Shown: positions 28,052 through 37,164 of the stretch, piece after piece
Layout of the letters: each line of letters starts with the position of its first letter
Numbering within the stretch: position 1 is the stretch's first letter
From: an uncultured Roseburia sp.
GTDB lineage: Bacteria; Bacillota; Clostridia; Lachnospirales; Lachnospiraceae
NCBI GenBank assembly: GCA_947649645.1
Contig: CANSSP010000010.1
Span: forward strand, 1-64,000
Reading direction: 5' to 3'
Length of the DNA: 64,000 nucleotides
Made by a program: the position numbers and the translations under genes
Notes under the pieces: model-generated
Databases searched by the model: none
Told to the model about the DNA's origin: nothing
Seen by the model: only the letters and a program-made list of their open reading frames with translations

Positions 28052-28516
28052 CTAAAGCCGTCCCGCGATATCAAGGCCGCTGACGCGATACTGCATGATT
28101 TTTCTTTTAATATCCTCTGTCCGTTTGCGGCTGATAACCTGTTTTTCATAAATATCGTCGAGAAGCAGATCAATGTTTTTCTGCATAACGACAAAAGTCT
28201 TTGCCATATTCTGCATAATATCGATAGCATTTCCCGGATTGTTGCGGACAAATTCCTCCAGAGAATCTTTTGCGATCCGCATCAGAACGACATCATCATA
28301 TGCGACAACCGTATAACTGCAGGGCTGCCCGGACAGCAGCCCCATCTCGCCGAAACATCCGGCCTTTGAATAAATCCCGACTACATGCTCGTCCTTCTCG
28401 CCATACCTCATATAGACGACGACAGACCCCGACAATATTTTATACATCTCATCGCGTACATCTCCCTCGCGCATAATGATTTCATCCGCCCGAAACGTCT
28501 GTATTATACCATTCAT
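28052..28516 (-). CDS. stand-alone cyclic-nucleotide-binding-domain protein
   Basis: 154 aa. The cNMP-binding beta-roll covers about 8-120: IIMREGDVRDEMYKILSGSV, then GCFGEMGLLSGQPCSYTVVA, the phosphate-binding-cassette region with the conserved FGE. A short helical C-terminus (KRTEDIKRKIMQYRV) follows, but there is no winged helix, so it is not a Crp-type regulator. It could sense a nucleotide or act as an adaptor. It is placed 23 bases after the MATE gene and 38 bases before the kinase. It opens with GGAGG before the ATG. Confidence 0.85.
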   Translation of the reverse strand: MNGIIQTFRADEIIMREGDVRDEMYKILSGSVVVYMRYGEKDEHVVGIYSKAGCFGEMGLLSGQPCSYTVVAYDDVVLMRIAKDSLEEFVRNNPGNAIDIMQNMAKTFVVMQKNIDLLLDDIYEKQVISRKRTEDIKRKIMQYRVSGLDIAGRL

Positions 28517-28539
28517 ATCCTGTTTCCTCCATTTCTATG

Positions 28540-30312
28540 TTATATTCTGATAATCAGATAATTCATATTCATGGTATTTGCGTACGAAACATCCTTCGCC
28601 ATCCCAAGAACCATACGGATTCCCACATTTTCCTCCGGATGTGCGGGATCCATCTCCCAGCTCTTTACCTTTTCCTTTAAGTCGAACCGTCTGCAGTCAT
28701 CCCGCTGGCGCAGCAGAATATCCCCGTCCTTTAACATGACGCGGATGTCGATGCTGTGCGCCCGCCCATCCGAAAAACCGTACTGTACCGTATTTCCCGC
28801 CATCTCCTCAATACACAGTGACAGAAGGTAACTCCGGCGTTTATCTGTCCCGTGCGCCGCACAGAAATCACCGATGCGCACGGAAAGTCCCATAACGTCT
28901 TCCAGATTGTAAACAGAAAGCGCAATGCTGTCCTCCTGCGGTATGTAAAAATCATCCGGCAGAAATAACAGCCGGTCCACTCCCCTGGCCTTTGTATTTC
29001 TCCTCAGCTTTGCGCAGATCAGAAAAATAAAAAGCAGAAGTACCTGCCCGGCCGGAAACGCAGCCCAGACGCCGTCTAAGCCGAACAGATGTGACAGAGA
29101 AATCACACAGGTGACAACACACACCAGCTCGCTCCCGACATTAAACAGATAGGCGCCTGTCTGATTTCCGACTGCCTGCAGATAATTTCCCACAATCAGG
29201 TTTACCGCCGTGAACGGCAGCGAGACGGCATACCACCGGATTGCATCGGCCGCCATCCCTCTGATGAGCGCATCGTCCGGCAGATAGAGTCCGGCGACAA
29301 AAGACGCCGACAAAAATACAACGGCTGCAAGCGCACCGACAAAAAATACGGCATGGCGCAGGGCAATGGCGAGCAGCTTTTTTAAACCGTCCACATCCTG
29401 TTCCCCTGCAAAAATCCCTGCGAGCAGAAGCACTGCGCCTCCGATGCCGCAGGCAGGCGCGCCGACAAAAAATTTGATATTGCTCTGAATGGACATCGCT
29501 GTCATTCCCGCCGTCGCGGCGATCGAAAGAACGACTGCGTTCGTAAAAATCGGTCCCAGCGCCCGGCAGAACATACTTGCCCCCCGCGGCAGTCCGCTCA
29601 GAAGAATCTCCGGCGCCATCCTGAAATCTTCCCTTTTCAGCCTGAATCGAAACATCCTGTCTTTTTTCCTGAAATGTGTGAGTAATACAAGCGCCGCTGC
29701 TGCATAACTGCATGTAGTCCCAAGTCCGATTCCCACGAGCCCCATATCAAGCACCGCCGTAAAGAGCAGATTTGCCCCCGCATCCACTGCCGCGACGATA
29801 AAGCTCGCCAGATTGGCGCGCACAGAATCCCCGTCGAGCTGTACGATCGGTGCCAAAATCACGACAAGCACATTTGCAGGCGTGCCTGCAAACAGGCCGA
29901 TCAGATAATTTCTGGTATAAGGAAGCAGCTCCGCCGAGGTACCGCGCGCGCCCAGAAGATAGGCGGCCGGGCCTGCGAACAGGATTCCGGCCAGGGCAAG
30001 CAGGCCCGAAAAAAGCAGCCCCAGCGCACAGGTCAGCGAAAAAATACGGTTTGCCTCCTCCACTTTTCCGCTTCCCACACTGCGGGCGCACATTGTCTGA
30101 CAGCTCACCATCAGAATCCCGCTGATAATGGCGACAATACTAAAATAAGGTGCCGAGATACCGTACGCGGCCATCTCCACAGGACCCAGAAAACGGCTCG
30201 TCATCAGTCCGTCCACCACACAGGAGACGGCGTTCGCCAGTTCCACCGTCGTCATGACAAGCATCGTGCCCAGAAATTGTTTCTTTGTTATGGAAACATG
30301 CTTTTCCCGCAT
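28540..30312 (-). CDS. MATE-family exporter fused to an RsbW-like ATP-binding domain
   Basis: 590 aa. Residues about 10-440 form a 12-helix MATE transporter (TMLVMTTVELANAVSCVVDG in helix 1, SRFLGPVEMAAYGIS next). Residues about 455-590 are a cytosolic HATPase_c_2 domain: LCIEEMAGNTVQYGF is a complete N-box, QRDDCRRFD stands at the G1 box with Cys in place of the Gly, and VGIRMVLGMAKDVSYANTMNMNYLIIRI matches the end of the locus RsbW-like protein. It probably exports a small product, with the C-terminal domain serving as a regulatory switch contacting the STAS protein. It starts 18 bases after the dGTPase gene stop, with AAAGGAG. Confidence 0.88.
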   Translation of the reverse strand: MREKHVSITKKQFLGTMLVMTTVELANAVSCVVDGLMTSRFLGPVEMAAYGISAPYFSIVAIISGILMVSCQTMCARSVGSGKVEEANRIFSLTCALGLLFSGLLALAGILFAGPAAYLLGARGTSAELLPYTRNYLIGLFAGTPANVLVVILAPIVQLDGDSVRANLASFIVAAVDAGANLLFTAVLDMGLVGIGLGTTCSYAAAALVLLTHFRKKDRMFRFRLKREDFRMAPEILLSGLPRGASMFCRALGPIFTNAVVLSIAATAGMTAMSIQSNIKFFVGAPACGIGGAVLLLAGIFAGEQDVDGLKKLLAIALRHAVFFVGALAAVVFLSASFVAGLYLPDDALIRGMAADAIRWYAVSLPFTAVNLIVGNYLQAVGNQTGAYLFNVGSELVCVVTCVISLSHLFGLDGVWAAFPAGQVLLLFIFLICAKLRRNTKARGVDRLLFLPDDFYIPQEDSIALSVYNLEDVMGLSVRIGDFCAAHGTDKRRSYLLSLCIEEMAGNTVQYGFSDGRAHSIDIRVMLKDGDILLRQRDDCRRFDLKEKVKSWEMDPAHPEENVGIRMVLGMAKDVSYANTMNMNYLIIRI

Positions 30313-30330
30313 CGCTTCTCCTTTCCGCTG

Positions 30331-31788
30331 TCAGAACCCCTCCAGGGTCTGAAACGTATCTTTTGCATCTGTATCTGTCATGCCGCTGATATAGTCTGTA
30401 ACCATAAGCAGTCTTAAATACAGATCGTAATCCCGTTCACCCGTCCTTGCCCTTTCATAATCATCCTTGTATTTCTCCGGAATGATTCCGAGATAGCTTT
30501 TTTCCACTTTTCCGGTCTTTATCCCTTCCCACTTTGTATCCCAGTACAGAACGGACGGGATAAACTTATCCAGAAGCGCTTTGATGATCTTCTGCCCGGA
30601 TAACTCCTGCATCAGAATCTCCCTGCACGGGTATGTATATTTTTTCATAATGCCCTTTAAAATATCCGCCGTAAACGCGTACCACCCGTCATCCAGGAGC
30701 TCGCCCCGGTAAGTGCCCGCCATGATGCCGTCGTAATTCCTGAAAAAGGCAAAGGCCGCGGCATACATCAGCCAGTTTCTGATGTATTCCAGCCACTCCA
30801 GAAATGCCCCTGTCCTGGCATTTTCACCGGTCTTCCCCCGAAGGCGCCTCTTTAAATTATTTAAAATCTCCGTCGTCGCCATCTTCTGCAGTTCGTGAAA
30901 CTCGTCGCCGTCCGACGGAATCTGCCCAAGCTCCCGCTCAAAATACGCAAGTACCTGATCAATCGTAAAAAGCTTCATCCGCAGGGAATCCTCTGTATCA
31001 GATAACATATAGGCAATGTCGTCCGCCGCCTCCAGAAGGTAAGTAAGAGGATAACGCGCGGGCCCTGTCAGCCCGGCTTCCCCGCGTATCCTCTGAAATT
31101 CCGCCGCATCTGCCAGAAAATAACCCCATTTGTGCAGCCGAACGTCGCCGCTTCCCGTATCACACTCAGTGGAGGCGACGGGATATTTGACCAGCGTGTT
31201 TATGGTCGCGTGCGTCACGTTCATCTCCTTGTACTCCAAAAGACGCTGCGCCCGCAAAAGAATCCGGAGCGTCTGCGCATTTCCTTCAAACCGCACCAGA
31301 TCCTGCTTCATCTGTTCCGAGAGCACTTCTCTCACAGGCGTCACATCAAAAACAAACCCATTGCGCGCAAATGCACGGCGAAACCAGTCGCCGATTGCAG
31401 TCTCGCCAAAATGGCCGAACGGCGGATTGCCGATGTCGTGCAGCAGACCCGCGCACGAGAGAATCGACGCAAAATTGCGCGCGTACCGCTCTGATTTTTC
31501 GCCGAAATCCACCGCGTACTCCTCTCCCTTTCTGTTGCACGCGACCATCTCCCCCAGCTGTCTGCACACCGCCGACACCTCAAGGGAATGTGTCAGCCTT
31601 GTCCGTACATAGCCTCCCCTGACCAGTGGAAAAATCTGCGTCTTATCCTGCAGATTCCGAAACAGCTCGCCCGATAAGATCTCCCTGTAGTCCTTCTCAA
31701 ACGCATCCACAGGATAGGCCGCCCAGGAAGACGGCCCGGCCTCCCGTGGAATCTGTGTTTTTGCCGAAAGCAATTTCTCCCAATCCAT
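30331..31788 (-). CDS. dgt: deoxyguanosinetriphosphate triphosphohydrolase (dGTPase-like HD enzyme)
   Basis: 485 aa, cytosolic. HD-superfamily dNTPase motifs: GELFRNLQDKTQIFPL, RTRLTHSLEVSAVCRQLG with the first His, and CAGLLHDIGNPPFGHFGE with the HD pair and the following catalytic His. AADDIAYMLSDTEDS supplies the later Asp. It hydrolyses dGTP or other dNTPs to the nucleoside and triphosphate. The start has GGAGAGGAG before the ATG. It is the first gene of the minus-strand run leading into the MATE gene, perhaps by chance, since it is a housekeeping enzyme. Confidence 0.88.
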   Translation of the reverse strand: MDWEKLLSAKTQIPREAGPSSWAAYPVDAFEKDYREILSGELFRNLQDKTQIFPLVRGGYVRTRLTHSLEVSAVCRQLGEMVACNRKGEEYAVDFGEKSERYARNFASILSCAGLLHDIGNPPFGHFGETAIGDWFRRAFARNGFVFDVTPVREVLSEQMKQDLVRFEGNAQTLRILLRAQRLLEYKEMNVTHATINTLVKYPVASTECDTGSGDVRLHKWGYFLADAAEFQRIRGEAGLTGPARYPLTYLLEAADDIAYMLSDTEDSLRMKLFTIDQVLAYFERELGQIPSDGDEFHELQKMATTEILNNLKRRLRGKTGENARTGAFLEWLEYIRNWLMYAAAFAFFRNYDGIMAGTYRGELLDDGWYAFTADILKGIMKKYTYPCREILMQELSGQKIIKALLDKFIPSVLYWDTKWEGIKTGKVEKSYLGIIPEKYKDDYERARTGERDYDLYLRLLMVTDYISGMTDTDAKDTFQTLEGF

Positions 31789-31911
31789 CTATGTGCTCCT
31801 CTCCTTCCATCAACAGATTTATGATAACAAAAACCGGCTTCATTTCGGAATGTATGGTATGGATTGCACTTTTTTTGGTATACTTTGCATTGAAAATCAT
31901 TCTGAACATAC

Positions 31912-31959
31912 AAAAAGCGCCACAGCAGCAGGGATGTCCCATACTGTCGTGACGCTTTT
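31912..31959 (-). terminator. Terminator after the aldo/keto reductase gene
   Basis: On the minus strand AAAAGCGTCACGACAG pairs imperfectly (11 of 13 core bases) with CTGCTGTGGCGCTTTT, followed by T's. It lies about 50 bases past the reductase stop codon and before the dGTPase gene. Confidence 0.65.
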
Positions 31960-32008
31960 CATCCGATCAGAGCGTTTTGATACTGCCTCAGAATAACCTT
32001 GCAGACGC

Positions 32009-33139
32009 TCACCCCTGTATACGGGTGTTAAAATCAGCCATCGCGTCCGCGATTTTTATCTGCTGCGGGCAGACAGCCTCGCAGCTGTGGCATCCGATAC
32101 ACCCTGAAGGATGCTTTTCCTGCGGAACTGCCATCAGCGCCATCGGCGCGATAAAACCGCCTCCCGTAAAAGCGTGTTCATTGTAGAGATTTAAGAGCAT
32201 CGGTATATCAAGTCCCTTTGGACAGTGGCTTACACAATAGTGGCAGGCGGTACATGGCAGACAGCCGTTTAGCATGCCGTCCGCAACGGAAAGCAGTGCG
32301 TTCATCTCTTCTTTTTCAAGCGGCTTATCCTCCGAAAAAATCGTGATGTTCTGCTTTAACTGCGCAAAATCGGACATACCGGATAAAACGACGGCAACGT
32401 CCGGCAGCGACTGCAGAAAACGAAAGGCAAAACTCACAGCCGTCTCGTCCGGCCGCAGTTTCTTTAATGTTTCCGTGTCCGCGGCCGAAAGCTCCGCCAG
32501 CCGTCCGCCGCGCAACGGTTCCATCACCCAGACCGGAATATTGTAGGAACGCAGCAGCTCCACTTTTTTCTCTGCCTCCTGAAAAGTCCAGTCAACATAA
32601 TTGAGCTGGATCTGGCAGAACTCCATGTCCGGGCCATAGGCCTTAAGAAAACGTTCCATCACCTCGCAGCTTCCGTGTGCGGAAAATCCCAGATGCTTTA
32701 TCCTGCCGTTTTTCTTCTGTTCGGTCAGATATGTAAATATACCGTATTTTTCATCGAGATAGGCGTCGATATTCATCTCGCATACATTGTGAAACAGATA
32801 AAAATCAAAATACTCCACCTGACATTTTTCAAGCTGCTTCTCAAAGATCTCTTTCACTTTCGACATATTCGAAAGGTCATACCCCGGAAATTTTGTCGCA
32901 AGATAAAAACTTTCACGCGGATATCTGCTGAGTACTTTCCCCATAACCGTCTCTGAATTGCCGCTGTGATAACCCCACGCCGTGTCATAGTAATTGACGC
33001 CCTGCGCCATCGCATAGTCTGTCATTTTCTCTACGGCAGCAAAATCAATATCCGCATCGTTTCCGTCCGTCACCGGGAGACGCATGGCTCCCATTCCCAG
33101 TGCGGATAACTGCAGACCTTTAAACGCTTTATAAATCAT
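32009..33139 (-). CDS. aldo/keto reductase with C-terminal 4Fe-4S ferredoxin domain
   Basis: 376 aa. The TIM-barrel aldo/keto reductase part (1-275) shows LGMGAMRLPV, YYDTAWGYHSGNSE with the catalytic Asp and Tyr, and YFDFYLFHNV. The C-terminal ~100 residues carry two cysteine clusters, CTACHYCVSHCPKG and CIGCHSCEAVCPQQ, which would bind two [4Fe-4S] clusters. This fusion is widespread in anaerobic Firmicutes; the physiological substrate is unknown. A TAGGAGG precedes the ATG. It is a single-gene unit with its own terminator. Confidence 0.9.
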   Translation of the reverse strand: MIYKAFKGLQLSALGMGAMRLPVTDGNDADIDFAAVEKMTDYAMAQGVNYYDTAWGYHSGNSETVMGKVLSRYPRESFYLATKFPGYDLSNMSKVKEIFEKQLEKCQVEYFDFYLFHNVCEMNIDAYLDEKYGIFTYLTEQKKNGRIKHLGFSAHGSCEVMERFLKAYGPDMEFCQIQLNYVDWTFQEAEKKVELLRSYNIPVWVMEPLRGGRLAELSAADTETLKKLRPDETAVSFAFRFLQSLPDVAVVLSGMSDFAQLKQNITIFSEDKPLEKEEMNALLSVADGMLNGCLPCTACHYCVSHCPKGLDIPMLLNLYNEHAFTGGGFIAPMALMAVPQEKHPSGCIGCHSCEAVCPQQIKIADAMADFNTRIQG

Positions 33140-33239
33140 ATTTACCTCCTATGTATCCATACACATTTCTGCATGCTTCAGGTTTGCGCATGACGTACCC
33201 TCTGTGCAGCCGGCCATCCTGCGGCAAAAAGCAAAACAT

Positions 33240-34124
33240 TTATGCACAACACCGCACTCCCTGGCATGCATCCTGCCTCCCACCGTCTGCACTGCCACAG
33301 ACGATCTGCCCATGGGCTTTTTCATCATCACAGATGATCTCTCCGACGGACGGCACGCAAATACACCCCGACCGTGGATTTTTAATGCTCACAACCGGCG
33401 TGGTAATGAACGCCTCCACCTCGGAATTTTCAAAACAAAGATCGGCGTCCGTCATTTCACAGTCGACCAGTTTTAAACCTTTACAGTAACAAAGCGGCTG
33501 TGTGCCGATGATTCTGCAGTTTTCAAAGGTGACGTTCTCGCAATACCATGCGAGATATTCCCCTTTTACGGTACTGTTTTTCACCGTCACGTTCTTTGCA
33601 TGCCAGAACGCGTCTTTCGTGTCGAATATGCAGTCCTCAAACACGGCATCCTCAATATATTGAAACGAGTACTTTCCTGTAAGATGTACCTTCGAAAAAG
33701 ATAACTTTTCTGCCCGCATCATAAAATATTCGCCTTCCACCGTGCAGTCTCTCATCTCAATGTCTTTTACAGACCATCCAAACTCCGGCGAGATCACGTC
33801 ACATCCCTGCATTCTCACGTGACTGCACTCTCTCAGCGCCTTGATTCCGTGCATTTTCGTATCCGCAATCTCAATATTTTCTGAATACCAGAGAGCCGCC
33901 CGACAGAGCTCTGTCATCTCCGAATCCTCAATTTTCAGTCCGTCGTCATGCCAGAACGGATATCTGAGATTGAAAAAGCAATGGGAAACCTCTGCTGCCC
34001 TGCTCTCCTTAAGCGCGCTCTCCCCGTCCGCCGGGCCATCAAAGACACAGTTCTTCACCACAATATCTCTGCTCCCGTATAACGCCCGCTCCGCATCAAA
34101 CGTTTTATTTTCAATCGTTTTCAT
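33240..34124 (-). CDS. DUF3737-family right-handed beta-helix protein
   Basis: 294 aa, soluble, without signal peptide. The whole chain is built of short repeats of the type VVKNCVFDG, IEDSEMTE, IEMRDCTVEG and VFEDCIFDT, each one turn of a parallel beta-helix. The sequence matches the DUF3737 type found in many Firmicutes. No function is established. The last ~25 residues (from KAHGQIVCG onwards) leave the repeat pattern and are rich in Cys and Gly, so the natural end may be nearer 33300 with a shifted frame. AAGGGGCGG precedes the ATG. Confidence 0.8.
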   Translation of the reverse strand: MKTIENKTFDAERALYGSRDIVVKNCVFDGPADGESALKESRAAEVSHCFFNLRYPFWHDDGLKIEDSEMTELCRAALWYSENIEIADTKMHGIKALRECSHVRMQGCDVISPEFGWSVKDIEMRDCTVEGEYFMMRAEKLSFSKVHLTGKYSFQYIEDAVFEDCIFDTKDAFWHAKNVTVKNSTVKGEYLAWYCENVTFENCRIIGTQPLCYCKGLKLVDCEMTDADLCFENSEVEAFITTPVVSIKNPRSGCICVPSVGEIICDDEKAHGQIVCGSADGGRQDACQGVRCCA

Positions 34125-34264
34125 TTATACCGCCCCTTCCTGTTTTCATCCCATGTCATTTTGCCATCCTTATTATAGTCCAAAGGGTCCAGACCTGCAA
34201 ATACTTATCACGAATGCGTCTCTATAGCGAAAAAGCATAAAACAACGGAAGGTTTATGTAAATC

Positions 34265-34591
34265 TTACCATTCGCGCTTGCCGATAGCGTCTTCCACATC
34301 AATTTCGATGCCAGACCACTCCAGGATATACCCCACGGTGCTGCCGATACACTCCCGCGCGACCGTCTCGATCTCACTGTCGTTTTCCTCAAATTCTTCC
34401 TGCAGATCATTGATCGCCAACGTCATCCCGTCAAACTTCTCCTGTACTTTTTCCGGATCCGTTTCCCCCGTCTCCAGAAAAGCAATCACATCCTCCACCA
34501 GCGATTTTACCTTATCCACCAGAAAATCGGGAAAATATTCGTCCTCGTACATCTCCGCAAGCAGTCTGTAATTCGTATCAAATTTTTTCAT
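34265..34591 (-). CDS. DUF5713-family small protein
   Basis: 108 aa from the ATG at 34591; the ORF-track ATG at 34600 is only one or two bases from the GAAGGGA Shine-Dalgarno, so the second ATG is better placed. It is acidic and helical, with LLAEMYEDEYFPDFLVDKVK near the start, a pattern I associate with DUF5713, and LEWSGIEIDVEDAIGKREW at the end. No function is known. It stands alone between the DUF3737 gene and the ClpP-like gene. Confidence 0.7.
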   Translation of the reverse strand: MKKFDTNYRLLAEMYEDEYFPDFLVDKVKSLVEDVIAFLETGETDPEKVQEKFDGMTLAINDLQEEFEENDSEIETVARECIGSTVGYILEWSGIEIDVEDAIGKREW

Positions 34592-34810
34592 ATCCGTCAT
34601 TCCCTTCTTTTTCTTAAAAATATATCACATCTTCATCTCATTTGCCACACCGCCTTTTACGGCGCCGGACATCGCAGGTACAGCGCCAGAACCTTTACCT
34701 GTGCCAAAAAGCGTTTTCAGATCGTATTGCCGGACGTATATCTTTGTCAGCAAAACAAGAAGCATAGGCGGAGAACAGCGGCACAGGCAGCCAGACGGCG
34801 CTGACGCAGA

Positions 34811-35491
34811 TCAGTCCCTGTCTTTCCCGGCATCGATCAGACTGTGAAGCTTTAAGAACGCCTTATCGATTCCTCCCACTTCGTTGATCAGCCCTTCCTG
34901 TACCGCTTCCTCCCCCACCAGGATCGTCCCCAGGTCTTTCGTCAGCATGCCCGTATTCATCATCATCTGTTCCAGGCGCTCTTTCTGGGCATCGGAGTGT
35001 GTACTGATAAAATTCAGAATCCGGTTCTGCATCTGTTTAAAATAATCGTACGTGGGCTGCGCGCCGATGACCGTGCCGCTCAGTCGGACGGGGTGAATGA
35101 CCATTGTCCCCGACGGAACGATAAAAGAATAATCCGTGGATACCGCAAGCGGCACTCCGATCGAGTGGCTTCCGCCCAGTACCAGGGAAACGGTCGGCTT
35201 GCTGATGGAAGATACCATCTCCGCGATGGCAAGACCGCTCTCCACATCTCCTCCTACCGTGTTTAAGAGGAGCAGGAGGCCGTCCACATCCATATTATCC
35301 TCAATCTCCGCCAGCTTCGGAAGAACATGTTCATACTTTGTCGTCTTTGTCGTCGCAGGCAGACAGTCATGTCCCTCAATTTCGCCGATAATCGTCAGCA
35401 TAAAAATCTTATTATTTTCCCGGTTATTTTTCAGTTCCAGCTCTCCAAATTCCTTAATCTGTTCGTTTTTCTTTTCCGTATTCTCCGCCAT
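34811..35491 (-). CDS. ClpP-like (TepA-type) serine protease
   Basis: 226 aa. The ClpP/crotonase fold is evident: DGLLLLLNTVGGDVESGLAIAEM, then LVLGGSHSIGVPLAVS with the nucleophile Ser within GSHSIG, and VIHPVRLSGTVIG with the catalytic His. The Asp/third residue lies in the helical end. This non-canonical ClpP relative, TepA-like, is common in Firmicutes; no Clp ATPase is adjacent. I chose the ATG at 35491, with AGGAGG before it, instead of 35554. A terminator lies upstream, so it is its own transcript. Confidence 0.82.
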   Translation of the reverse strand: MAENTEKKNEQIKEFGELELKNNRENNKIFMLTIIGEIEGHDCLPATTKTTKYEHVLPKLAEIEDNMDVDGLLLLLNTVGGDVESGLAIAEMVSSISKPTVSLVLGGSHSIGVPLAVSTDYSFIVPSGTMVIHPVRLSGTVIGAQPTYDYFKQMQNRILNFISTHSDAQKERLEQMMMNTGMLTKDLGTILVGEEAVQEGLINEVGGIDKAFLKLHSLIDAGKDRD

Positions 35492-35553
35492 ATTGCCTCC
35501 TGTCATAAAAATGTCACGCAGTGCTCTGCGGCATGCGCGGCGATGCCGTATCA

Positions 35554-35586
35554 AAAAAACAGGATGCTCACCGCATCCTGTTTTTT
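35554..35586 (-). terminator. Terminator after glgA
   Basis: AAAAAACAGGATGC, a 5-base loop, then GCATCCTGTTTTTT: a perfect 14-bp stem with A- and T-runs, able to act in both directions. It lies about 45 bases past the glgA stop codon. Confidence 0.9.
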
Positions 35587-35632
35587 AATATCTGCAATAT
35601 AAAACAGAAATATACATCCGTTTTTCCCCGGT

Positions 35633-37084
35633 TTAATAACCAAGCAGGTAGTTGTAAAGTCCCTCATAGCGGCCTTTTGAATTTCTCCAGGAATAGTCAT
35701 TCGCCATTCCCCGGTCGACCATCTGATTCCACTGTTTTTTCCGGTCAAAGAAAATATGTTTTGAATAGTTGATTACATTTAACATCTCTTCCCCGTTGTA
35801 ATTTGCGAAAGAAAATCCGTCTCCGGTATTCTCATACTCATTGAACGGGACCACCGTGTCCTTAAGGCCGCCGGTCTCGCGCACAATCGGCACCGTGCCA
35901 TAGCGGAAAGAGATAAGCTGGGTCAGGCCGCACGGCTCAAACTGCGACGGCATCAGAAACGCATCTGCCGCAGCGTAAAGCTTATGCGCAAGATCGTCTG
36001 AATAACAGATGTTCGCCGATACCCGGTCGCCGTATTTCCATGCATAATGACGGAACATATTTTCATACTTCGGATCTCCGGTTCCAATCACGACAAACTG
36101 TGTATAGTCATCCACAATGCGGTCAATTACATAGTTGATCAGATCGAGTCCCTTCTGGTCAGTCAGTCTTGAAATCAGACCAAGCATATACCTCTTTTTA
36201 TCGACGGCAAGGCCAAGCTCTTCCTGCAGCTTTGTCTTGTTGAGCGCCTTCTTTTTCCGGAAAGACTCTGCATCGTAATTGACATAAATCTTGCCGTCCG
36301 TCTCCGGATTATAAATATCATAGTCAATTCCGTTTACGATTCCCTGCATATCGTAATGACGGGCGGAAAGCAGACCGCTTAAGCCCTCACCATAATACTC
36401 CGTCTGAATCTCGTTTGCATACGTATCGCTCACCGTCGTGATATAATCCGCATAGACCAGACCACCTTTGAGCATATTTGCATCCTTCTTAAATTCAAGT
36501 TTATCCGGCGTAAACAGATTCTTCGAAAAACCAGTCAGTCCCTGCATCGTCTTGATATCCCAGACACCCTGGAATTTCAGATTGTGGATCGTGATTATGG
36601 ACCGGATACCCCAGTAAAAGGAATCCGCCTGAAACTCATTTTTCAGATAAACCGGAATCAGGCCGGTCTGCCAGTCATGGCAGTGAATCAGGTCGGGTCT
36701 GAATCCGATCTGTTTTAAGATCGAGAGCACAGCCTTGTCAAAAAAACAGAACTTCTCGACATCATAGCGGACATCCCCGTACGGCACAACACAGTCAAAA
36801 TATTCCTGGTTGTCGATAAAGTAATATGTAATTCCATCCAGCACATACTTCAGCACGCCGACGTATTTGTTCGTAATATAGCTTCCGGCATTCATATAAA
36901 AATGTGTCACGTATTCAAACTGACTCCGGAATCGCTCGGGAATACACGTATAATTCGGAAGTACGACCCTGACGTCCCACTCCTCCTTGTCAAATTCTTT
37001 CGGGAGCGCCCCGCAGACGTCTGCAAGACCGCCTGTTTTGATAAACGGAACACACTCCGATGCAGCAAAAAGTATTTTTTTCAT
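35633..37084 (-). CDS. glgA: glycogen synthase (ADP-glucose type, GT5)
   Basis: 483 aa, normal length. FIKTGGLADVCGALPKE near the N-terminus is the ADP-glucose-binding KTGGL motif; HCHDWQTGLIPVYLK, GLISRLTDQKGLDLI and FLMPSQFEPCGLTQLISFRYG are further GT5 landmarks. It transfers glucose from ADP-glucose to growing alpha-1,4 glucan in the cytosol. No other glg genes are adjacent. The gene is followed by a strong terminator and preceded by CAGGAGGTTGCT. Confidence 0.95.
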   Translation of the reverse strand: MKKILFAASECVPFIKTGGLADVCGALPKEFDKEEWDVRVVLPNYTCIPERFRSQFEYVTHFYMNAGSYITNKYVGVLKYVLDGITYYFIDNQEYFDCVVPYGDVRYDVEKFCFFDKAVLSILKQIGFRPDLIHCHDWQTGLIPVYLKNEFQADSFYWGIRSIITIHNLKFQGVWDIKTMQGLTGFSKNLFTPDKLEFKKDANMLKGGLVYADYITTVSDTYANEIQTEYYGEGLSGLLSARHYDMQGIVNGIDYDIYNPETDGKIYVNYDAESFRKKKALNKTKLQEELGLAVDKKRYMLGLISRLTDQKGLDLINYVIDRIVDDYTQFVVIGTGDPKYENMFRHYAWKYGDRVSANICYSDDLAHKLYAAADAFLMPSQFEPCGLTQLISFRYGTVPIVRETGGLKDTVVPFNEYENTGDGFSFANYNGEEMLNVINYSKHIFFDRKKQWNQMVDRGMANDYSWRNSKGRYEGLYNYLLGY

Positions 37085-37164
37085 AGCAACCTCCTGATTT
37101 AATTTACATATAAAGAAAAGTCCGCGCCGGCTCCAAGCGTGCTTTTCGTTATTACCTGACTGTT

